Source of the DNA: Verrucomicrobiales bacterium
Lineage (GTDB): Bacteria; Verrucomicrobiota; Verrucomicrobiia; Limisphaerales; UBA1096
Assembly: GCA_011523195.1 (NCBI GenBank)
Contig: WTHH01000362.1
Span: 1-9,126, forward strand
Direction of reading: 5' to 3'
Length of the DNA stretch: 9,126 bases
Shown: piece by piece, positions 1 to 5,111 of the stretch
How positions within the stretch are numbered: position 1 is the first letter of the stretch
Layout of the letters: the number at the start of each line of letters is the position of its first letter
Made by a program: the position numbers and the translations under genes
The notes under the pieces: generated by a model
What the model saw: only the letters and a program-made list of their open reading frames with translations
What the model was told of the DNA's origin: nothing
Databases searched by the model: none

Positions 1-24
1 GGCTTGATATTCGAGAAGATTCAT
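1..24 (-). CDS. sucC: Succinyl-CoA ligase (ADP-forming) beta subunit, first 8 codons only
   Basis: Read on the minus strand from position 24, the edge of the window encodes MNLLEYQA and then leaves the window. The start of SucC is highly characteristic (MNLHEYQAK in Escherichia coli, MNIHEYQ in many others), so a start codon followed by this octapeptide points to the beta subunit of succinyl-CoA synthetase, the TCA-cycle enzyme that makes ATP or GTP from succinyl-CoA. A purine-rich GGGTGAA lies directly before the ATG (25-31). The frame is also open upstream, so the start rests only on family resemblance. Eight residues cannot be decisive. Two plus-strand frames are open over the same bases (to stops at 91-93 and 99-101), which is the alternative reading. 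Confidence 0.55.
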
Positions 25-261
25 TTCACCCAAACGCCAGAATTGGCGGGAAGTGGTGTAATGCGAACTCAATACCAACGCAAGCCGGATTAATTAAATA
101 AAACAATTTAAAAAAAGTATTTGATAAATGATGGATTAGTGTTTATTTTTCTAGGGGTTTGACACTGCGACTTTAAATTGTAAAGAGCCACCTCAACCGG
201 TTCTACGTAGAACTACGTAGGTAGTGTTTTTATACTTAACCCGAAAACAAAAATACGAGCA
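25..261. other. Divergent intergenic region between sucC-like start and the hypothetical gene
   Basis: No convincing gene is seen here. The part from about 91 to 180 is strikingly AT-rich for this window and probably holds the promoters of both flanking genes. A TTGACA hexamer lies at 159-164 on the plus strand, but no good -10 follows at the usual distance; the best is TGTAAA at 179-184, with a 14-bp spacer. A small inverted repeat, CGCCA-GAAT-TGGCG (35-48), sits just upstream of the sucC-like start. The right part holds AACCGGTT (195-202), the CTACGTAG pair and a TATACT box. Confidence 0.5.
201..236 (+). promoter_or_regulatory. Double CTACGTAG palindrome upstream of a TATACT box
   Basis: TTCTACGTAGAA (201-212) is a perfect 12-bp palindrome. 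It is followed immediately by a second CTACGTAG (213-220), so the two copies of the 8-bp palindrome (203-210 and 213-220) start exactly 10 bp apart, one helical turn. A -10-like TATACT lies at 231-236, about 25 bp before the ATG of the hypothetical gene, and the expected -35 position (about 208-213) falls inside the palindromes. This geometry suits a dimeric regulator bound twice on one DNA face, either activating a promoter with a poor -35 or blocking it. The regulator is unknown. The repeats are directly seen; the function is inferred. Confidence 0.45.
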
Positions 262-870
262 ATGAGCAAAAAAGAACTAACAAATGAGGAATGGGATTTT
301 TCTCCGATGGAGAAAGCCCCCCGCACAATGATCCAACGGGCCCTACTGTGGGAATTGGATCGCGATCTGGGAAGTGGCCGTGAGCCTTACATGAAATCTG
401 GGGAGTTCCGTCGTGCAGCTAGCAACAGCTTCAAGGGCAGTGCTTCCGGTGTGGTCGAGGCTGGTAAAGCCAATGAGAAGACCCTGCCGTTTGAGGACAG
501 CTTCAACTTGCGCATCGACTGGTCGCAGCCGCGTGAGGAGTTGGTGGAGCAGTTCAGCGCATGGTTGGAGAGCAAGGAGCGCTCCGGCAAGATGATGGAT
601 AAGCCGGCCCTCGGCAAACCGCGTGACGCGCTGACGATGCTCCGCAAGATGGCGATCGTTCGCCTCAAGGCCAACGGTTACTCGCTTCGCACCGCCGGCC
701 AGATTTTCCCGGAGAAGAAGCGCTTCGTAGAGAGCCTCAAGAAGATCAACTGGACCACGGCCTCGCGCGAAGTGGAGAAGGCGGTGAATCTTCGTCGCAA
801 CAATCTCAAGATTATTGAGCGTTCTTTGGGTGGCAAAAACTGGAAGAGCAGTCTGTATCAGAACGCCTAA
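262..870 (+). CDS. Hypothetical protein, 202 aa, basic C-terminal half
   Basis: I do not recognise a named family. The product is soluble-looking, without a signal peptide or membrane segment. The N-terminal third has EEWDFSP (9-15) and the aromatic/acidic stretch RALLWELDRDL (26-36). The middle has FNLRIDWSQPREELVEQF (81-98), followed by AWLESKERSGK. The last 80 residues are predicted helical and rich in Lys and Arg (KKRFVESLKKINW, NLRRNNLKIIERS), compatible with nucleic-acid or protein binding, though no clear helix-turn-helix can be assigned. WDFSP near the start and an F-x-I-DW segment before a short Trp helix recall uncharacterised proteins of Verrucomicrobiota and Planctomycetota; this is from memory. 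The ATG at 262 has no strong Shine-Dalgarno. The gene stands alone between a possible operator and a strong terminator, so it is probably monocistronic. Confidence 0.75.
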   Translation: MSKKELTNEEWDFSPMEKAPRTMIQRALLWELDRDLGSGREPYMKSGEFRRAASNSFKGSASGVVEAGKANEKTLPFEDSFNLRIDWSQPREELVEQFSAWLESKERSGKMMDKPALGKPRDALTMLRKMAIVRLKANGYSLRTAGQIFPEKKRFVESLKKINWTTASREVEKAVNLRRNNLKIIERSLGGKNWKSSLYQNA

Positions 871-879
871 ACCGGTTCC

Positions 880-1647
880 TCAGTTAAACTGTTTTATGTC
901 CGTCGGGGTTAATTCCCCGGCGGACATTTTTCTTGCGGCCATCACCCATCCAAGGCAAAGGCGCCGAACTGGCTTGAACAGGTTGCCAACGCTGCACGCC
1001 TGGTTGACGGCTAGGCTTAACAGGGTGGAGTAGACCCGCTGCGGCAGTGCCTGGCCGATGTTGGCGAGTTGGGTGTCGAGGAACATCTGCGCCAGTGTGG
1101 TCAGATTGTTTCCGCGGCGTACCTCGTCGAGAATCTCGAAGTCCGCCTCCTCAAGCAGGTGCCGCAGGCCGTGGAGTGTATAGCGGTAAAAGTCGTACGG
1201 TTCCTCATGCAGCGGCCACGTCATTGGCGCGGAGAGGATCAGGATACCGTCCGGCTTCAGCACGCGCGACATCTCGTAAACAACCACCTCCGGTTTGCGC
1301 ACGTGCTCGAGCATTTGCGTGCTAATGACAGTGTCAAATGTGCCCTCGCGGAATGGTAGCACCATGCTGTCTGAAAAAAAGTCGGCCCGGGTGGAATCAC
1401 CGTAAGATCCCTCCATCGTGATCGGATAGTCCGTGCCGTAGTACTTCGAGCCGGAGGTGTTAAGGAGCGACTTGTAAGGCTTCATGCCGCAGCCAACGTC
1501 GAGGATCAAACCGGGCTTCACCCGATGCCGAAGCTCGCGCAATGCCAGTACGATACTGACCCGCTCGAGGTAATGCGGTCGGCGCTTGGAGGGGTGCAAA
1601 AACTCACGCTCCACTGCAGCTTTGCTCCTGTCGCTTGGGTCAATCAT
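880..1647 (-). CDS. Class I SAM-dependent methyltransferase (Methyltransf_11 type)
   Basis: This 255-residue protein has the Rossmann-like methyltransferase core. Motif I, ILDVGCGMKPY, is at 48-58 (SAM-binding glycine loop). An acidic residue after strand 2 is in YYGTDYP (D73). FDTVISTQMLEHV at 104-116 is the strand-4/EHV signature of the family. LKPDGILILSAP at 130-141 is the post-motif strand 5. The segment after it (PLHEEPYDFYRYTLHGLRHLL) is typical of methyltransferases in polysaccharide or glycan clusters. The substrate cannot be told; a sugar or lipid-linked glycan intermediate is likely because the preceding gene is a glycosyltransferase. Its ATG overlaps the stop of that gene in ATGATTGA, so translation is probably coupled. 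The C-terminal 60 residues extend beyond the core and have no known motif. Confidence 0.85.
   Translation of the reverse strand: MIDPSDRSKAAVEREFLHPSKRRPHYLERVSIVLALRELRHRVKPGLILDVGCGMKPYKSLLNTSGSKYYGTDYPITMEGSYGDSTRADFFSDSMVLPFREGTFDTVISTQMLEHVRKPEVVVYEMSRVLKPDGILILSAPMTWPLHEEPYDFYRYTLHGLRHLLEEADFEILDEVRRGNNLTTLAQMFLDTQLANIGQALPQRVYSTLLSLAVNQACSVGNLFKPVRRLCLGWVMAARKMSAGELTPTDIKQFN
897..931 (+). terminator. Strong intrinsic terminator of the hypothetical gene, inside the convergent methyltransferase gene
   Basis: TGTCCGTCGGGG (897-908) and CCCCGGCGGACA (915-926) form a 12-bp stem with a single T-G wobble and a TTAATT loop, followed by five T (927-931). It lies 26 nt after the stop at 868-870. 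The minus strand has no U-tract after the hairpin, so it should work in the plus direction only. The same bases encode the last residues of the methyltransferase (from about SAGELTPTDI onward), so the hairpin lies within coding DNA of the opposite strand. Confidence 0.85.
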
Positions 1648-2803
1648 TGCGGCGGTAACATCCGCTTGGCCAGATGCGGGTCATTAGACCAAAGGGCAGT
1701 TGATCGGAAAAGTAAAACGGACGCTTGGCCAAGCGCTCCTGTGTGATGCGCGGCTCATCGGCGATGTGCCGAACGAATTCATCGAAGATGCGGAAGTACT
1801 CGTTCTCGTTGTGTCGGGTGGTCAACTCGCGGGCCGCCTGACGCGCTTGGCCAAGTGCATCCTCCGGCTTGGCCAACTGTGATTTAAGTCGATCTGCCGC
1901 TTGGCCAAAGTCGAACGCGTTCCAGATAAAGTCAGGGCCAAGCTTGGCTGCATACTCATCGCCACCACAGCCAATCGCGGGGCAGAGCGGGAGTACCCCG
2001 GCACTGAACGCCTCGAGCATCGAGATCGGCAGTCCCTCGTAGTCGCTCACGCTGGTTATAAAATCCCAGCCACTGAGAACGGAGTAGTATTCGTCCCCGG
2101 ATTTGCGGCCATGAAAAACAGTCCGGTCACTTGGCAATTGCTGCCTTAACCAAGTTTCCTTCGGCCCGTCCCCGAGTAATTCGAAGCGGTAATCGATCTT
2201 CGCTGCGTCAAACGCCTCTAACAGGGCGGGGAGTCGTTCCACCCGCTTTTGTTCGTCCTGCATACGACCCACCCAGCCGATGACAACGGGTCGCTTGGCC
2301 AAGGGCTCCCGCGTGGGCATCTCGGCGAGGCCGTCGACCGGGTAGGGGATGAGCCGGATTCGATTTCCGTTGGCCATCTCCGGCAGGCACTCGGCCACCA
2401 ACTCGACCAGCGCATTGCTGACACATAGTACGCCGTCGAGCAGTCCCTGTTGGGATCGTAAAAACGGCCGCAGGTCGGTCCAATCGGAATGGAGCAAGCC
2501 GATCCGCCGCTGTGCCGGCATGAGGTCGGCCAAAAACTGCAATCCCCACATATTGTGACAAATCGCCACGGAATCGGGGAAAGAGGCCGAGTTTCGGCTG
2601 AATTTTGCCCGGATGCCGCGGATGGAATCCCAACCACCAAGTCCGAGGCCGGTAATGTTGAGTTCTGCAATGGAATTCGGCTCGAAACCAAACAAAAAAC
2701 GGGAATCATGGCCTCGCGCCTCGTCGTCTTGTTGGTGCCGTTTGAGGATGGATTGGACGCCTCCCAAATTGCGGAAATATGTGAAAAAATGAGTGAGACG
2801 CAT
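1640..2803 (-). CDS. Glycosyltransferase family 4 (GT-B fold, retaining)
   Basis: The product has 387 residues and transfers an activated sugar, probably in surface polysaccharide or O-antigen-like synthesis at the cytoplasmic side. The N-terminal domain starts MRLTHFFTYFRNLGGVQ, with the Gly-rich loop and HNM/HSDW segments seen in GT4 acceptor domains. The nucleotide-sugar domain begins at VVIGWVGRMQDEQKR (about 173-187), with LLGDGP (209-214), FHGR (230-233) and the EX7E catalytic signature E256-GLPISML-E264 followed by AFSAGVLPL. I chose the ATG at 2803: the frame stays open upstream to 3043, but that would add 80 residues unlike the family and overlap the divergent toxin gene and its repeats. 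No good Shine-Dalgarno precedes it. The last 90 residues carry five copies of the TTGGCCAAG-type palindrome and may have been extended by them. Confidence 0.85.
   Translation of the reverse strand: MRLTHFFTYFRNLGGVQSILKRHQQDDEARGHDSRFLFGFEPNSIAELNITGLGLGGWDSIRGIRAKFSRNSASFPDSVAICHNMWGLQFLADLMPAQRRIGLLHSDWTDLRPFLRSQQGLLDGVLCVSNALVELVAECLPEMANGNRIRLIPYPVDGLAEMPTREPLAKRPVVIGWVGRMQDEQKRVERLPALLEAFDAAKIDYRFELLGDGPKETWLRQQLPSDRTVFHGRKSGDEYYSVLSGWDFITSVSDYEGLPISMLEAFSAGVLPLCPAIGCGGDEYAAKLGPDFIWNAFDFGQAADRLKSQLAKPEDALGQARQAARELTTRHNENEYFRIFDEFVRHIADEPRITQERLAKRPFYFSDQLPFGLMTRIWPSGCYRRND
1663..1948. repeat. Cluster of CGCTTGGCCAAGCG-type palindromes in the glycosyltransferase 3' end
   Basis: Within 286 bp there are a half-site CGCTTGGCC (1663-1671), the full 14-bp palindrome CGCTTGGCCAAGCG (1722-1735), and degenerate copies CGCTTGGCCAAGTG (1844-1857), GGCTTGGCCAACTG (1866-1879) and CGCTTGGCCAAAGT (1898-1911). 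There is also an inverted-centre version, GCCAAGCTTGGC (1937-1948). In the glycosyltransferase they are read in different frames: RIWPSG, ERLAKR, ALGQAR, QLAKPE and FGQAAD. Frame independence shows the conservation is at the DNA level, not the protein level. Confidence 0.8.
2292..2305. repeat. Isolated CGCTTGGCCAAGGG copy of the dispersed palindrome
   Basis: This copy differs from the consensus at one base (position 13, G for C). It lies at the linker between the two glycosyltransferase domains and is read as PLAKRP on the minus strand, the same frame as the perfect copy at 1722-1735. Confidence 0.7.
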
Positions 2804-2894
2804 CTCGGGGCCGGGCACATGGTCGGGGAGCCGAACTGGGTAGTCAAACGAAACCACGGAAACATGGATACAACCGGCTGGAGATTGTTTAAAA

Positions 2895-2922
2895 ATGTAC
2901 TGACAATGTATTGACAATGTAT
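2895..2922. promoter_or_regulatory. Tandem 11-bp repeats, probable operator/promoter of the toxin-antitoxin-like operon
   Basis: TGACAATGTAT occurs twice back to back (2901-2911 and 2912-2922), and a third ATGTA at 2895-2899 continues the 11-bp spacing. The repeats end 29 bp before the toxin ATG (2952), in the divergent region shared with the glycosyltransferase operon. Repeats with near-helical period upstream of a ribbon-helix-helix antitoxin operon are the usual arrangement for autoregulation in the BrnTA and related families. TTGACA (2911-2916) is embedded in the repeat but lacks a convincing -10. On the minus strand TTGTCA followed 18 bp later by TTTAAA could serve the glycosyltransferase. 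Repeats are seen; the regulator is inferred. Confidence 0.55.
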
Positions 2923-2951
2923 AGCACGAGAGTAGGTTGGGGCCGGCGGAT

Positions 2952-3233
2952 ATGGATTTTGACTGGGCAAATTTGCCGTTTGAATGGGAAGGATTGACCT
3001 CGAAGGACGTGGAGGAGTCGTTCGAGGATCCGTTTTCCTGCAAGTTTTTGCCAGATTCGCCCCGTTTTTCCGAGCAATCGCGTTATTTCAACTTGGGCAT
3101 GTCCACGTCCGGGTATGGAATATTTAGCGTGTATCGGACAAATGGAAAACAAATCCGAGTGGTCATGGCGAGAGGGTTCACGGAGGATGAAACCTTCTTT
3201 TACCAGAGGAAGATGAATCAGTTGATCAGTTAA
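2952..3233 (+). CDS. BrnT-like (DUF497) ribonuclease toxin homologue, 93 aa
   Basis: The small protein fits the BrnT plan: an aromatic N-terminus (MDFDW), an FEDP segment (24-27), an RYFNLG strand (44-49), GIFSVYRTNGKQIRV (56-70) and the C-terminal R-x-x-x-A-R signature RVVMAR (69-74), followed by a Glu-rich helix ending YQRK. BrnT toxins are RelE-like RNases that stop translation until neutralised by BrnA. The usual KHG-V-F segment near residue 20 is not present; here it reads EGLTSKDVEESF, so this is a divergent branch and activity is uncertain. The ATG at 2952 matches the family start; an in-frame TTG at 2937 would add five residues. It is first in an operon with the antitoxin-like gene, the canonical toxin-first order for this family, and lies after the tandem repeats. 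Confidence 0.65.
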   Translation: MDFDWANLPFEWEGLTSKDVEESFEDPFSCKFLPDSPRFSEQSRYFNLGMSTSGYGIFSVYRTNGKQIRVVMARGFTEDETFFYQRKMNQLIS

Positions 3234-3266
3234 GCGCCATGAGACGAGAAACCAGATTTTACCGGA

Positions 3267-3542
3267 ATGAACCAGATAACCGATTGGGAAAACGTACCGC
3301 AGTTCGAAGACGAAGTGGCGGAGGCCGCCTATTGGGCAGCCACCAGTATTGCGCCGCGGTTGATGGAGTTGGCGTTGTTTCGGAGTGGCGAGAGCACCGA
3401 GTCGGTCACCATTTCGCTACGGATGGATCCCCGCATGCTCTCCAAGATCAAGCGGCTTGCCCGGTTGCGGTACCTTGGTTACCAAAGCATGATTAAACAG
3501 TGGTTAAGCGAACGATTGGAACAGGAAACGAAAGATCAATGA
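3267..3542 (+). CDS. CopG/BrnA-like ribbon-helix-helix antitoxin homologue, 91 aa
   Basis: The N-terminal part (WENVPQFEDEVAEAAYWAAT, 7-26) resembles the toxin-binding part of CopG-type antitoxins, which typically have an EAEFW-like segment. The C-terminal part, VTISLRMDPRMLSKIKRLAR (47-66) plus LGYQSMIKQWLSERL (70-84), has the beta-strand then two-helix pattern of a ribbon-helix-helix DNA-binding domain. It should neutralise the BrnT-like protein and, by family analogy, repress the operon at the 11-bp repeats. The ATG at 3267 is forced by an in-frame stop at 3240-3242; the gap to the toxin is 33 nt. The stop overlaps the next start as ATGA (3539-3542), so a pseudopilin gene is translationally coupled to the antitoxin, which is unusual. 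Confidence 0.7.
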   Translation: MNQITDWENVPQFEDEVAEAAYWAATSIAPRLMELALFRSGESTESVTISLRMDPRMLSKIKRLARLRYLGYQSMIKQWLSERLEQETKDQ

Positions 3543-4276
3543 AGCGACCGAAACGAAAAGATGGTTTTACTCTGATCGAGTTGCTGGTGGTCATTGCGAT
3601 CATCGCGATTCTCGCGTCACTCGTGGTGGGTCTGAGCGGTACTGCTGGCCGCAAGGCAACCGAGTCCCGCGTGAAGGCGGAGTTGGCCGCGATCGAGACA
3701 GCCATCGAGGCATACAAACAGAAGTTTGGCCACTACCCACCCGACAACCCAGACACGCCGATCCTCAATGGGCTTTATTACGAGTTGACAGGTGCGCTTT
3801 ACAGTCCCACACGGAGGACGTTCAGGGATCCAATGTCAGGGAACGTGATGGATCCCAAGTTGATCAAGGAACACTTTGGCGTGGAGGGATTCGTGAATGC
3901 CAGCAAGACCGAGGGCGAGTTGAAGAAGTTTTATGAGCCACGCCCGGAGAACGTCCGCCACATCAGCGAGGAGCATGACGAAGATGACGAGGGGCACGGC
4001 CATAAGGACCATCACTCGGATGAAGTGCATGTCCTATGTGTTCCGTCGCCTTGGCCATTGAGCCGAGACGACCATCCTGTGCGACACCACGGTAAGGTGG
4101 CCAAGGGGATCAACCCGTGGAGGTATGTTTCCGGCGGGCCAGTGAACAATGTGCAGCAGTATGACCTTTGGGCCGAGTACGTGGTAGGTGACGAGGTGTG
4201 GGTGATCAGCAATTGGAAGAGTGAACCGTTCCCGAAAGCACAGCTATCCCGGTACTACAAAAAGAAACTACGATGA
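3539..4276 (+). CDS. Type II secretion pseudopilin, GspG-like, with His/Asp-rich insert
   Basis: This 245-residue prepilin has a basic leader (MKRPKRKDG) and the peptidase site G9|F10-TLIE with Glu at +5 (residue 14), followed by one hydrophobic helix (VVIAIIAILASLVVGL). Next come an amphipathic helix (RVKAELAAIETAIEAYKQ) and GHYPPDNP, typical of GspG major pseudopilins. The globular part ends with INPWRYVSGG and DLWAEYV, blocks shared with other verrucomicrobial-style pseudopilins. Between them, residues 141-184 contain ten His and many Asp/Glu (for example EEHDEDDEGHGHKDHH), a possible metal-binding loop not usual in GspG. The ATG at 3539 overlaps the antitoxin stop; an upstream start at 3500 would overlap that gene deeply and spoil the short leader. 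AGGAA at 3523-3527 is a weak ribosome site. Confidence 0.85.
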   Translation: MKRPKRKDGFTLIELLVVIAIIAILASLVVGLSGTAGRKATESRVKAELAAIETAIEAYKQKFGHYPPDNPDTPILNGLYYELTGALYSPTRRTFRDPMSGNVMDPKLIKEHFGVEGFVNASKTEGELKKFYEPRPENVRHISEEHDEDDEGHGHKDHHSDEVHVLCVPSPWPLSRDDHPVRHHGKVAKGINPWRYVSGGPVNNVQQYDLWAEYVVGDEVWVISNWKSEPFPKAQLSRYYKKKLR

Positions 4277-5091
4277 GCTTACAATTTATGAAGTCAAAAA
4301 AGATGCAGACTAACTGGCAGACCAAGCGCTTGGCCAAGCGCGGTTTTACACTGGTGGAGTTGCTCGTGGTGATTGCGATTATCGCCATCCTGGCCGCGAT
4401 GCTGTTGCCGACGTTGAGCAAGGCCAAGGACAGCGCTAAGAAGGCTCAAGCCAAGACCGAAATGCAAAACATCGCCGGGGCGGTTCGCCAATACATCGCT
4501 GAGTACACGCGTTCCCCGATCCCTTCGCAGGTGGCCAAGTCTCTCACCATGGCTGCGCCGGATTATACGTTTGGCACGATGCACTCGACCGGCAGTCGCG
4601 CGAGGCTCTTGAAAAACAAGGATGGCGAGAGTCTGCCGAAGATCGCGTCGCCGGGCCGGTATCAGGTGAGTAACGCCGAGTTGGTGGCGATTCTACAGGG
4701 ACTGGAAGTGTTCCGGAACGGTCGGCGTACCTCGAATAGTAATCACAAGATGAACCCACGCAAGGTGGCATTTTTGAATGCCAAGAATGCCACCTCCGAG
4801 TCGGCTCCCGGCGTGGGAGTGGACGGTGTTTACCGCGATCCTTGGGGCAACCCTTACATCGTGACGGTAGATGGCAATCACGACGGTAAAACGATTGATG
4901 CTTTTTATGGTCAGGGCTCTGTCTCCGCGGCAGGGAAGGGTGCTGGATTGAATGGCCTGACCAAGACGAAAGTTGGTTACAATGCGAACACTCCGGTGAT
5001 GGTCTGGTCGTTTGGTCCGGATGGCATGGCCAGCGCGGACGCCAAAGGCAACGCCGGCGTCAACGACGACAATGTGTTGAGTTGGCAGTAA
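4273..5091 (+). CDS. Type II secretion pseudopilin, GspG-like (second copy)
   Basis: The protein has 272 residues with prepilin site G24|F25-TLVE and Glu at 29, then a long hydrophobic helix (LLVVIAIIAILAAMLLPTL). A charged helix follows (KDSAKKAQAKTEMQNI). DPWGNPY (189-195) and the terminal VMVWSFGPDG plus DDNVLSWQ are the hallmarks of GspG, whose loop binds calcium and stabilises the pseudopilus; Asp250, Asp256, Asp265 and Asp266 are candidate ligands by position. The start overlaps the previous stop as ATGA (4273-4276), with AAAGAAA upstream. The leader is long (24 residues) and contains TKRLAKR, encoded by a perfect copy of the dispersed palindrome. Met6 and Met11 are alternative starts. 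It may be the major pseudopilin, since it carries the better GspG signature than its upstream neighbour. Confidence 0.87.
   Translation: MSLQFMKSKKMQTNWQTKRLAKRGFTLVELLVVIAIIAILAAMLLPTLSKAKDSAKKAQAKTEMQNIAGAVRQYIAEYTRSPIPSQVAKSLTMAAPDYTFGTMHSTGSRARLLKNKDGESLPKIASPGRYQVSNAELVAILQGLEVFRNGRRTSNSNHKMNPRKVAFLNAKNATSESAPGVGVDGVYRDPWGNPYIVTVDGNHDGKTIDAFYGQGSVSAAGKGAGLNGLTKTKVGYNANTPVMVWSFGPDGMASADAKGNAGVNDDNVLSWQ
4322..4340. repeat. Overlapping palindromes CCAAGCGCTTGG and CGCTTGGCCAAGCG in a prepilin leader
   Basis: Two perfect palindromes share bases: CCAAGCGCTTGG (4322-4333) and the full CGCTTGGCCAAGCG (4327-4340). They encode KRLAKR immediately before the cleavage site of the second GspG-like pseudopilin, so they supply most of the positive charge of its leader. 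Confidence 0.8.
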
Positions 5092-5111
5092 CGCCTGGCC
5101 GCTTGGCCTAT

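Noticed and set aside
35..48. CGCCA-GAAT-TGGCG hairpin as a terminator
   Set aside because: The stem is only 5 bp and no T-tract follows on either strand.
1..93. Plus-strand frame ending with TAA at 91-93, possible tail of an upstream gene
   Set aside because: The translation is not recognisable and a second plus frame is equally open; the minus-strand MNLLEYQA start explains the edge better.
2489..2914. Plus-strand frame of 141 codons antisense to the glycosyltransferase
   Set aside because: It is the complement of well-conserved GT4 coding sequence and has no recognisable domain.
2804..3043. Eighty-residue N-terminal extension of the glycosyltransferase frame
   Set aside because: It overlaps the divergent toxin-like gene and the tandem repeats, has no family resemblance, and the typical GT4 start is the ATG at 2803.
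3239..3496. Plus-strand frame of 85 codons starting at 3239
   Set aside because: It is out of frame with the antitoxin-like gene it covers and has shadow composition rich in Arg and Gly.
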